Positions 1-9,429 of a stretch of 18,924 bases of DNA are shown in pieces (within the stretch, counting starts at the first letter, position 1; each line of letters starts with the position of its first letter). The notes under the pieces are model-generated. The model was given only the letters and a program-made list of their open reading frames with translations. It was not told the DNA's origin and did no database searches. This DNA is from Haplosporangium gracile. Its lineage: Eukaryota; Mortierellomycota; Mortierellomycetes; Mortierellales; Mortierellaceae. The translations under genes and the position numbers were made by a program. The stretch covers positions 1 to 18,924 of the forward strand of contig JAAAUF010000813.1 of NCBI GenBank assembly GCA_015499985.1, read 5' to 3'.

Positions 1-227
1 GGGGGTCAGGGATGGGTTGGGAGGAAGAAAGAAGTAAGCAGTGGTAAAGAGAAGAGAAAAGAGAAGAAAAGAGAAGAAAGGGGGTGCAAAGAGGAAGAAG
101 AAAAAGACAACGAGGAAGAGTCGCGTGAGAGGAGTGCCCTTTGGTGTCAAACAAAGCCAGGCGTTAAAAATAACATTAAAACATAAAATCGAATTGCTGG
201 AAGGTTGCCACCTTGTGCGACTTGTAA

Positions 228-270
228 TGCTTGCTGTTGCTGTTGCTACTGCTGCTGCTACTGCTACAAC
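228..270. repeat. TGY trinucleotide low-complexity tract
   Basis: This is an imperfect run of TGC/TGT/TAC triplets. Every frame through it is a homopolymer-like peptide (Leu, Ala/Thr or, on the other strand, Ser/Asn) with no surrounding domain. I therefore read it as a simple repeat rather than part of a gene. Confidence 0.6.
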
Positions 271-360
271 AATCACATATCATTCGTATTATCTATATCA
301 AACGCCAATCCTCATCCTACACGCATCCATACTCGACTCTCAACTGCATGTCCTTGCTTT

Positions 361-401
361 CTTTGTCTTCATGTCTTCTTTTGGCTGTCTTTGTCTTCAT
401 G
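361..401 (+). repeat. 13-bp direct repeat pair
   Basis: CTTTGTCTTCATG occurs at 361-373 and again exactly at 389-401, 28 bp apart, in a C/T-rich context. It probably reflects local duplication in low-complexity DNA. No function is implied. Confidence 0.5.
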
Positions 402-1768
402 CCTTGCTTTCTTCTTTCCCTGCCATCCATCGCCCATCGCCAAATATGATAACAATAGCAAATGACCAGCTTCATTAAATCATCATCCTCGCCTCCTTCT
501 CCTTCACTCCAAAACACTCTCCCAGCCCCCCAGCCCACCCTTTCTCTTTGACCCCGAACTCGGTTATTATTTTGTAGTTGAAATCTGACCAGGTCAAAAA
601 GGACAAAATACCTTCGTAATACGTATCCCCAAAGAGTAATTGCGAAGCGTATGTCGTGTGTGTTAGGGAAGGGAGGGGTGTCGGAATGGATGCAGGAAAA
701 GATAAAAAAAAAAAAAGGAGGCAGAGGCAGTAGGGAAGAGGGGTCGGGATCATCTGCCACAAACACCAGAAACAGCTTTCTTTCATTCTAACCCTTCGGG
801 TTATCCTCACTAACAAAGCAACGCAGTTGAGAGGCGGAGAGACGAGCGGAGACTTTTCTTCGTTATTATTACAGCTCTATGATTCTTTTTTTTTTTTTTT
901 CCTGACCGCCTGAAGAAAAAAAGTTCACTCAATGGGTGAAAGAGAAGAAAAGGAGAGGCTTTGGCTATTAATACCAATACCTAGAAAATGCTCTCATGGG
1001 TGTCGCGATATCATCTCTTGTGCGGGCGGGTATGTAAAATGAATTGTGTATTCAAAACAAAGACATGAACTGTCCAAATATGACTGAGCCTGGGTTGTCC
1101 ATTGTCCATTTTTGTTGTCTTTGTGTCTTTCAATTGTTCGAGGCCCCTTCCTTCCGCCTCTCACATCTCCTTCCGCTGAACTTTTAGGGGGGCAACAGGC
1201 CGGGCGGAAGAAAAAAAATATGGTGCGCATCATTAGTTGCCATGTGGTAAGAATTTTCATCATCGGACACTCTTCTTCTTCTCGCTCAAGTTCCGAAATC
1301 ACCGGCTTTTTTTCTAACTTCCTCCGTACACAGGAATCCTACTGCAATTATACATTCGTTTAGAGAGAGCTCTTTTTTCGCCTTGTTTTATTTGTTCTTT
1401 GTCGTCTCTTCATTCCAGAACATGATAGCAAGCAAATAAAAATGAAAGAAAGGTATGTGTGCGAGACGATGGTGATAAAAGTATGTGCATTATTGCGGAT
1501 TTGTACACGCACTATGGTGCGTAGGGAAAGGTTATACGAACATAGGGCTTTTTGAAAAGAAAAAAAAGTGTTGGCAATTAAAGCAAGCAGAAAACAAACA
1601 TAAACACAAACAGAAAAGAAAACAAAAGGTAAAAAAAACTACAGAGGAAAAGAAAAGAGATGAAGGAGAATCGTTGCGGGATTGTCCTTGGAAGTGAAGG
1701 GTGAAATTTGAAAGGACGGTCATCAATAGAGGATACTATCTCCAGTACAACCCGTCTTTTTTTTTTTT

Positions 1769-3436
1769 TTACTCTTCGTCATCCTCGACGTGGTCTTCGG
1801 CCATGTTCAGGCGCTTGTCCTTCTCAGCCTCCAACTGGCCATATAGCAAGTACAGGGCCTTCTCGTTGGCCTCCAAGGTGCCGACAATCGTAAACATACG
1901 CTCGCCAGAATCATCGTGGGGGACCTTGGCGATCGAGATGCGTGATCCGGACAAACGACGAATCTCCGAAATCTTGGAGCCACCCTTGCCAATGATGCAT
2001 CCAACCATGTCGGCGGGAATAGAAATCTCCTGGGTGCGAAGGTTGGCGTTGTTCTGGCTAAAGGCCTCAGAGCGGGGGCGAGTAAAGTCGGATCCGTTGC
2101 CTGTGCGCGAGGTGTAGTTTCCGCTGTTGCTGTTGCTGTTGCTAGAGATAGTGTTGGTGCGGGCTCCAGTGGTAGGGGCGGCAGTGGTGTAGACAGGTCC
2201 AGAACCAGCAGCACGAGGGGCCGAAGGGTTGTAGAGGACAGTGCCGACGCCACGCTCCCAGTCGTCGACCAAGCACTTGCCAATCTCGTAGATGGCAATG
2301 CGAATAGCATCAATGGTTCCCTGGATATCAACAACACGTTCAGTCGACTGGGGGAGCATGTCCTTGGAGGCGACCATGCGAGCAGAGGAGGTGTCCTGGA
2401 TGTGCTTGATCTTCAATCCCTGGCGACCGATGATGGTACCCATCAGGTTGTGAGAGATCAAGAGGCGAACAGACGAGGTCTGGGCAACGGGGCGAAGAGG
2501 GTTGACGGGGGTGGTGGGAGGCGAAGAGGTAATGGGGTTCTCCAGGAGAGTCTGGGCGATCAACGAGAATGCCTAGTATATATAAAAGTGATTAAATCAA
2601 ATGATGTTTAGTTCTGTTATCCACTTTTTCTCTCTCCCATGAACACAGGAAAAAAACACGCGATCGACCAAATGCTCCACTCCTTCCAGCAGGTTGCCAG
2701 AAGGTTAGAAACGATCGAATGCGAGAGCACCGCGGTTCAATAAAAGACCCTGCTTCTTGTTTGCATTCATTTACTTAAGGCACGTGGGAAAAGATTGCTC
2801 AAAGCAAAAACAAAACCGCAGCTCGCCTTGAGTTCCCTTTTGTTCTCTCTGTTGCCACTCTCTTGCTTATGCGCCGCCTTTAGCTGTCCACTCCATATCT
2901 GCGCCTATTTCTCCACTTTGGTGGCACACTTGTTTGTTGCTGTTGTTTTGGGTACGCAGTACTTGGAATCCTTCTCCTTCAAACGTCCTGTCCCTGATCA
3001 CGTATATGCTGAGTTTGATCCATCCCTGATATCTCACCTTGGCAACACCCTCGACGGAACCGGAGACAGTCAAGACACGATCGTGGACACCCTGGACGAC
3101 CTTGGAGACGCCAGCTTTGACACCGGTCTGGTCACGGAGATCAGCAACATTCTTTCCAGCCTTGCCGATAATAACACCGGCTTCCTTGGTGGAGACCAAG
3201 GCACGAAGGGTCAAGGGCGAGTCAGCGTCGAGTCCTTCGGCACCCTCGCGGGCGTGCTCGCCATCGTGTTCGTACTGCCCGTCGTACTCATCCTTGGTGT
3301 TGGTGGCGGCGCCAGTAGCGGCAGTAGCAGAGGCAGCGGTGGTGGAGGTCGAGTTGATCATCTTTGAGGTGGAGAAGCTTCCAAAGCCAGAGAAAGAGTT
3401 CTTGTTAGCGGTAGAGGCGGAAGTATCGTGAGTCAT
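1769..3436 (-). CDS. Triple KH-domain RNA-binding protein (Rnc1/PCBP/hnRNP K-like)
   Basis: The CDS is two exons, 3436-3038 and 2572-1769, coding for 400 residues plus TAA. The 465-nt intron has a GTGAGA donor and a TACTAG acceptor and joins in phase 0 (AAG then GCA), completing the first KH domain. Three KH domains are marked by GxxG loops: GKAG at about residues 91-94, GRQG at 182-185 and GKGG at 328-331, each after a VxxIIG-type strand. A Ser/Thr/Ala-rich N-terminus (1-70), a Ser/Asn/Thr-rich linker (about 245-300) and an acidic C-terminus (DHVEDDEE) flank them. Length and layout match fission-yeast Rnc1 (an mRNA-stabilising protein), budding-yeast Pbp2/Hek2 and animal PCBPs, which bind C-rich single-stranded RNA. 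I infer post-transcriptional control of mRNA; the exact orthologue is uncertain. The start is the first Met after a C/T-rich leader, directly preceded by a run of A. Confidence 0.93.
2573..3037 (-). other. Long intron of the KH-protein gene
   Basis: The 465-nt intron has clear GTGAGA...TACTAG ends and a plausible branch sequence (ATTTAATC) near the acceptor. Its first ~168 nt continue the exon 1 reading frame for 56 codons before a TAA at 2867-2869. If retained, it would give a ~189-residue protein with only most of KH1. It also contains a CACGTG E-box at 2781-2786. I saw no snoRNA box pair. Confidence 0.8.
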
Positions 3437-3450
3437 TTTTTTTTTTTTTT
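3437..3450 (-). promoter_or_regulatory. A14 tract abutting the KH-gene start codon
   Basis: On the coding strand, 14 consecutive adenines lie immediately 5' of the ATG, preceded by a C/T-rich leader. Poly(A) leaders can bind poly(A)-binding protein and alter initiation in yeast. Any such role here is inference. Confidence 0.5.
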
Positions 3451-3874
3451 GAGGGCGGGAGATCGGGCGAAAGCAAAGGGAAAGGTGCGGGAGAAAAGGT
3501 CGACGAAGGGAGAGACGGAGGATCGAAGTGGAGAAAGATGAGGAGAAGGAAAGGGAGATGATGAACGGTGGAGTGTGGACAGGAGTGAGAGGAGCTGGAT
3601 GGTGATTGTGGTGATGGAAAGAAAAGAGAGGTCCATATCTCGTGACACAGGGGATCACATAGATAAGCCACATTTTAAGACGTTATTGTTCGCTGGCACT
3701 TGTTTCGAATCAATTCGAACAAACGGAAGTGTGCACCATCAAACACGTTGGCAAAGTCAAAGGACGTTTTGTAAATGTTTTTTTTTACTTTAAGTATATA
3801 AATGAATGGGGTGGTTGTCTATCGTACAAGAACAGAAATGAAAAGAAAAAAAGAGAAAAGAATAGAAAGGATGT
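3451..3874. other. Spacer: KH-gene leader/promoter and GDH 3' region
   Basis: Coding-strand (minus) sequence from 3451 to about 3610 is C/T-rich, typical of a fungal leader or promoter. The part nearer 3874 must contain the 3' untranslated region of the glutamate dehydrogenase gene. A perfect 16-bp palindrome lies at 3704-3719. No gene is seen on either strand. Confidence 0.6.
3704..3719. repeat. Short perfect palindrome
   Basis: TTCGAAT and ATTCGAA are inverted arms separated by CA. The site lies in the spacer between the KH gene's upstream side and the end of the GDH gene. It could be a dimeric-factor site or an RNA hairpin. It does not fit the spacing of a heat-shock element. Confidence 0.4.
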
Positions 3875-6216
3875 TTACAAGAACATCTGGCCAGACTGGG
3901 TGGTGACAGTCGAGATCTTCTGGATGGCGTTGACGAGGGCAGCGGTACGGAAGTCAGTGTTCTTCAAGGCAGCAGTGGCACGGGTCTCCTCGCAGGCACC
4001 GATCATGGTGTCCTCAAGACCAGAGTAGACGAGCTCGTGCTCCTCAGCTCCGTGGATGACAGCGCGACGCTCCTGGGGGGTCAACTGGCGACCGGCGTTC
4101 TCCTCGACGAGGGTCAAGAGCTTGGACTTGCCTGCCTCCTCCCATTTGCGCGACATACGACCGAAACGGACGTGAGACAAGTTCTTGAGCCACTCAAAGT
4201 ATGAGACGGTGACACCTCCAGCGTTCAACAACAAATCGGGGATGACAACCTTGCCCTGAGAGACGAGGTAGTCGTGGGCATCGGGGGTAATGGGTCCGTT
4301 GGCAGCCTCACCGATGATCTTGGCCTTGATGTTCTTGACGTTCTTGAGACCGATCTGACGCTCGAGAGCGGCGGGGATCAAGATATCGCACTCACGCTCC
4401 ATGACCTTGATGGATCCGTCAATGATCTCGGCGTTGCCGAAGCCACGGAATGTGCCCTTTTCAGCACGGTGCTTGAAGATGGCCTCAATGTCGATACCGT
4501 TGGGGTCGTAGGCAGAGACATCGTGCTCACCAATACCAATGATCTTGGCACCGTTGTTCTGGAAGAACTTGGCAGCCCAGTAACCGACGTTTCCGAATCC
4601 CTGGACAATGACGGTCTTGCCAGCAATGTTGCCGTCGAGACCAGTCATCTTCTGGACCTCAGGAAACTGCAAGAACTCACGGACACCGTAGTAGACACCG
4701 AGACCGGTGGCCTCGTTACGACCACGGACACCTCCCTGGGAGATGGGCTTGCCGGTGACACATCCAGCAGCGTTGACATCCTGGGGGTTGAACTGGCGGT
4801 AGGTGTCCATGATCCAGGACATCTCACGGGGACCGGTTCCAACATCGGGAGCGGGGACATCGACACCGGGTCCGATGAAGTTCTTCTGGCAAAGCTCCAT
4901 GGTGTAGCGACGGGTGATACGCTCGAGTTGGGCGGGGGTGAACTTCTTGGGGTTGAGCTTGACACCTCCCTTGGCGCCTCCGAAGGGAACATCGACGACA
5001 GCGCACTTGTAGGTCATCAAGGAAGCCAAGGCCTCGACCTCTTGGAGATCGACCTCATCTGAAAAACGGATACCTCCCTTGCAGGGAAGGCGATGGCGGG
5101 AGTGCTGGGCACGGTAACCCTCAATGATAATGTGGGTGTCGGCGTCGATCTCGACGGGGAACTTGACGCTCAAGACGGCGTCGACGGCCTTGATGCCGGT
5201 CAAGGACTTTTCAGAGACTCCACTGATCTTGGCAGCCTATTGTATCGTAAGGAAGGGCAATGGAGAATGATAAGTAAACAATGCTATTTTCGTTGTTCAA
5301 TTGTCCCTGTAGGTGTATCAATTGTTCAACACCATAATGATGGAATGAATGAATGCTCCTTTGACTCCCGAACTTTCTTTCCCTTTCCCTTCTTATTTTT
5401 ACTTTTATGACAGCAGGCCCGTGTTGTTGGTTGTTGTTGTTCTGTTGGGGGATAATACATCGAGTCCTCCAGTGAAAAGATGAACGATCAGATCCATCCT
5501 AACCTCGTTTCATTCCTTCGCACCCACATATACACACACGCCCTTCTTTTCACTTCTCTTCCTTGACTGATTCTTACATCCAATTGATCCCGTTCTGCTT
5601 GCCTTCCTTGCTTTTTCCCTCTTCTCTTTCGTTTGTTCTCATTTTTCCCGCGCCCAGTCGAATCGAAAATAATTTAAACAGCCGTCAGTCATCAAGATAA
5701 AAGAAACACATACGCGATCGTAGAAGGTCTCGACGGAACCCAAGAAACCAGGCTCGTTGTCCTCGCAGGCAGCGTTGGTGACATGGGTGCTCATGAAGCG
5801 GGCAATGGGGGTGGCGGCAGCGGCAGTGCGGTGAAGGCGGATAGCCGAGGCCAAAGAGCTATTTTAATATGCGTCAGGTACATTTGATTTATTGTTAGTT
5901 GTTGAAGAAAGGAAGGTTTAGTTGGTCATCGTCATCTTCATCCTTCATCTCTGGTTAGGTGCTCATCACTTGATCACGACTTGTGATCGTGCGAGCTGTT
6001 GGACGAGTGCAAGTGAGTAGGATGAGTGCAAGTGAGCAGACCGAGTGAAAGGGAACAAGCTCGTTGCTAGAGCTAATATGAGAGTGTGATCCCCGTATTG
6101 ATTGACGCGCGAATGCTGATCAAACGCGCGGAGTGGTTGATATAGGCGTGGTTATGGTGATCTTGAAGAATTACAATTACTTACCCAGGGGCTCTACGGA
6201 GAATAGCAGCAACCAT
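3875..6216 (-). CDS. Mitochondrial glutamate dehydrogenase, animal GLUD1-like
   Basis: The enzyme interconverts glutamate and 2-oxoglutarate plus ammonium with NAD(P). The CDS is three exons, 6216-6185, 5858-5714 and 5236-3875, coding for 512 residues. Introns of 326 and 477 nt join cleanly (GG/C making Gly; CGC/GCT). The Arg/Ala-rich N-terminus without acidic residues, ending near ARF-MST, looks like a mitochondrial presequence. Active-site blocks are PCKGGIRF (Lys112) and GGAKGG (Lys148). The Rossmann motif GFGNVG is at about 272-277, followed by an acidic residue in GIGEHD. The C-terminus LRTAA-type block reads FRTAALVNAIQKI. The VETFYDR...IIEGYRAQHSRHR stretch resembles animal GLUD1 rather than fungal NADP-GDH or the large Gdh2-type NAD-GDH. 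About 40 extra residues near 411-465 occupy the position of the animal antenna. The + strand carries a long overlapping frame that is a shadow. Confidence 0.95.
6005..6036 (+). repeat. 13-bp direct repeat in GDH intron 1
   Basis: GAGTGCAAGTGAG is present at 6005-6017 and 6024-6036, 19 bp apart, within the first intron of the GDH gene. A hairpin-like GATCAC/GTGATC pair lies just to its left. No function is assigned. Confidence 0.45.
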
Positions 6217-6596
6217 GACTGGAAGTGTGTATAAAGGGGGTGGAGAGAGAGGGAGAGGGGGAGAAGGATGACGAGAGCGAGAAGGAAGGGGAAAAAAAAG
6301 AGAAAAAAGAAAAGAAACAGGCGAGTTAATAAAGGAGGAGAGAGGGGAAAAAAAACGGCCAGACTCAGATCAGCCAGCCAGCCACTGCAACTTGCTTACT
6401 GTGTGCTCCACTTCCACTTGACCAAAATCACTCAGCTCACTTATGTCTTGCACTTCTAATCCAGCCCATTCCACTCACTCAACCTCAACTCAACATAAAG
6501 AACTCAAAGGCAATAACCATTGAGCCATCGTATCCATATTTTACAATACAGCCATATTAGATCCACTTGACATTCGCGTCGCACCCTTGTGAACTC

Positions 6597-6652
6597 CTTC
6601 CTTCGTTCCTTCGTTCCTTCGTTCCTTCGTTCCTTCGTTCCTTCGTTCCTTC
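6597..6652 (+). repeat. (CTTCGTTC)n octamer microsatellite
   Basis: Six perfect CTTCGTTC copies fill 6601-6648 and are flanked by single CTTC half-units, giving 56 bp in all. This is a slippage-prone simple repeat about 380 bp upstream of the GDH start codon, in its promoter region. Confidence 0.9.
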
Positions 6653-7830
6653 AGGCACGGCATATGCTGCTCTTCTCATTTATCCCTGCTGATCTTCTGC
6701 GGTTCCTGTCTCATTTTCATACATTTGAATCGAATCGTCCAAATGCTTCTTCTCATTCGTCCCTAATCAGCTTCTTTTTTCTTTTTTCTCTTTTCTCTTT
6801 TTGGATCTCTGGACGATGGCCATAAATATATATTCATCATCGGCTCGATCCACTCCCGGCTAAAAGCAAAGACATCGACAAAAAAATTCATCCACGCCAA
6901 TGGAGGGTTGTCAACATTAAAGATGGCTTCTCTCTCCCCTGGCTGGCTGCTTCCAACCGGTCAGCCATTTATCCCGCCCCACCTTTTTTTTTTTTTTATT
7001 TTACTTTTTATCCTTTTAAACAGTCAATGTGGTACGTTTGGTACTAACTGCTTCATACACCCCTGTCCTCTCACAATTCGGGTCAACTCTTTCTCCACTG
7101 CAACTCCAAACTCCAGCTCGCACCTCATCTTTTTCTAACAAGTGCAATAACTAATACTTTCCCTCACCCACTCGCTCTCTCTTTCCCCAGAAGTTCGCCC
7201 ACATGGGCCCAAAAAGGACATCCGCCCATTTTTTTTCCACGCCTCAACCTTTTGTGAATATTTTTTTGTGCTGAGCATTTGTTTGAATTGCGAAAAAAAA
7301 GAGCGCATTACGACAAAAATATATTCTTTCGCCCCTGAAGGGTCAACAAACCGTTTTCATTCACCCATTCATTCTTCACTTTCCAGGTTTTTGTTTCGTA
7401 CGTCTCCTAAAAGCCAGGGCAAACACTCGTCCTACCTTTTCCTTTGCATTCTCACTACTGATCAACGCCTCACCAACATCGAAGGAATGTAGTTGCTTGA
7501 CTGTTTATCTCTTGATAATTCTTTCTGTGCTAGCGTGCTACACTTTCCTTTTTCATCTACCCTCTTACTTTTCACCTACTCTTTTACTTTTTCACTTTTT
7601 CACTCTCTCTCGTTTTTCTGTCTCGCCTTTCTTTGCTTTCTTTTTTTCTTCCCCTTGTCTCTCCTCCCTACTGCGGCAAAAAAGCCTTTTTTTTATCCCA
7701 AGACTCAACCATCCTTCATGAATGTCCACAGAAGCTGTTTGTATGTGTGCCAGATGGATGGGCCACTGTCACTGTGCAACAGATAAATTTCGCTTTGTAC
7801 CGTGAGAAAATTGTGGGGGAGGGGTTGTTG

Positions 7831-7943
7831 GTCGGTCAGATCAGATCAGGTCGACAAATACAAAATCCATCTTGTCGACCAAGACTGTAAATTATTTCTT
7901 CAAGTCGACCAAACAAACACAACTCGACGACCGATCGACCAGA
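7831..7943 (+). promoter_or_regulatory. Cluster of TCGACC motifs, three spaced 30 bp
   Basis: TCGACCA occurs at 7875-7881, 7905-7911 and 7935-7941, with exact 30-bp start-to-start spacing (about three helical turns). Related words flank or interleave: GTCGGTC at 7831, TCGACAA at 7851 and CGACGACC at 7926. The sequence between the motifs is not conserved, so this is not a simple tandem duplication. It could be an upstream activating array for either divergent gene. Function is unproven. Confidence 0.4.
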
Positions 7944-9429
7944 CAGAGCATACAAGGAACATCAAAAAATAGCCCTTTCTATTCAATTGAACACAGAAGA
8001 ATAAGGAAAAGTAGGCGATTCAATAAAAAGCAAGAAATCCAAGGTCCGCCGCTGTTGCAACGCCTTAAGATTGGCCCACTGCGGGCCTGCTTTTGTTTTT
8101 GCCTGGGCGGGAGTCGAAGATAGAAAGGGGGCGGGGTATTGAAAAGAAGGGGTGCGATCACCCAAGCAAATTGAAAAAAAGTCGAGAAGTGAGTTCACTC
8201 TTTGTAGTCTCGTCCTTTTGGAAACCATTGTTGATGTCCTTGTGGCCACGTTTGTCTGTGTGTGTGCCACCCATATAGCCCTCCGTGCATCCCGATGGCG
8301 GGGTGAAGAAAAGAACAATAAAAAAAAAATAGCGATCCCCAACCCCAACGTGTTTACACATAAAGAAAAATACATTTCAGGATTTTTTCTGTGGATCGAA
8401 ATGAATCTAATTGAAAAAAAAAAATGTGTGGGGTAAGTAAAGGGACACACAGAGTTTGGAAAGGTCGTTCGCCGTTTTTTGTACTCCCTTTCTCCTCTTT
8501 TAGAACTCTTCTCTCAAGGGAGAAAAACCTTACGGACTGGGACTCAACCCAGCTTTCTCGTCCTGGACTCGCTTTGTTCTCTCATCTCTTTTCCCCTAGC
8601 TCACACTGCTGCACTGCACTTCCCCACCAGACTTTCCTCCTCCACATCTTGACTCACGCAACGGCTAACCATGAAAATAAATCTCATTCATTTCATGTTT
8701 TAGTGTTAGTGTTTAAAATTTTCAACCGCAAACACAAAAGAGGACTTTGTTCCTAAGTTGACAAGCTCTTGATCCATCGCATCTCAGCATCTCCTCTAAT
8801 AATCCAGAACAAAGACAGGTACTCAACACAGAGCACAAAAAAGAAAAAAAAAACGAAGGTCCGCTCATCCATTCAACCACCACCATTTTTGGTTAACCAG
8901 ACACGCAAGCACTTAACACCACACACACACGCATCTTCTCTCGTTTCTTGCTTTCTTTTGCGCGGGTTATACTATTGAAACGCCGCAAGACTCAGCTCAT
9001 TTTTTTGTGATCTTTTAGAAAAGATGGCGACATTTCCTTTCAACTTTCGCGTTTCTATTCAGTTTTTCTTTTAGACCTGCTATTTGCTGTTTCTTTCGAG
9101 CAACCATTTTCCTCTCTTGCTGCCACGCGATGAGCCATTACCGCTTCTTGTTTGCGCTCTGATGTGTCCTGTAGATTAGATAAAAAAAATGAGAAGGAGA
9201 GAAGGAGAGGAGCGAGCATGTTTGAGCAGTCTATGCTTCGTTGATCGGGAGCTGTGTTGTTTTTCCAAGCGCGTGTTTTGAACTTTGAAGATATTGTTTC
9301 TAAAAAATTGAACAAAGGAAACGTACAGCAGAGTAGCCCTTAACTCTTCAAACCAAAATCGACAGATCAAAACACGATCCATCTTCCACCTCCTTCCTAT
9401 CCAACCTTCACTGCCCCTCCCTGACGACA

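Larger units (their letters stand above)
1..1768. other. Low-complexity intergenic DNA, no gene supported
   Basis: I find no convincing gene here. Open frames on both strands are low-complexity (runs of Leu, Phe, Lys or Ser) and match no family I know. The first ~120 bases are almost pure purine on the + strand. A TGY-rich trinucleotide stretch, a 13-bp direct repeat and several homopolymer tracts follow. The right end must hold the 3' untranslated region and poly(A) signals of the KH-protein gene, which is transcribed leftwards and stops at 1769. The rest may contain the promoter of a gene lying left of the window. Confidence 0.6.
6217..9429. other. 3.2-kb divergent intergenic region without a clear gene
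   Basis: This interval separates the leftward GDH gene from the rightward 255-residue gene, so it holds both promoters. Near 6230-6350 the + strand is purine-rich, giving a C/T-rich leader on the GDH coding strand. Further right it has an octamer microsatellite (6597-6652), T- and C-rich blocks (about 6960-7700) and a cluster of TCGACC motifs (7831-7941). From 8640 to 9429 lies A/C-rich DNA suitable as a promoter and leader. Open frames are low-complexity and match nothing I know. An unrecognised intron-rich or non-coding gene cannot be excluded. Confidence 0.55.

Noticed and set aside
317..816. Minus-strand frames of 149 and 113 codons
   Set aside because: They are low-complexity, Phe/Pro/Arg-rich, mutually overlapping and match no known domain.
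2795..3367. 190-codon + strand frame with a hydrophobic start resembling a signal peptide
   Set aside because: It runs antisense across the KH-gene intron and exon 1. The Gly/Ser-rich end is the complement of the Thr/Ala-rich N-terminus. No family is recognised.
4274..5062. 262-codon open frame on the + strand opposite the GDH gene
   Set aside because: It is an antisense shadow of a strongly biased coding exon, rich in Leu/Val/Asp/Gly/Thr with no domain. The GDH frame on the other strand is unmistakable.
7493..7890. Overlapping + strand frames rich in Phe/Leu/Ser
   Set aside because: They come from a C/T-rich block, and all three frames are open for the same compositional reason. This is not coding.
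8052..8091. Small GC hairpin (GGCCC/GGGCC) considered as a terminator or RNA gene
   Set aside because: The stem is only five base pairs, with no conserved RNA family features and no tRNA-like boxes nearby.
7983..8450. 155-codon minus-strand frame with a possible membrane segment
   Set aside because: Composition is uneven, the opposite strand has equally long frames, and there are no splice or domain cues.
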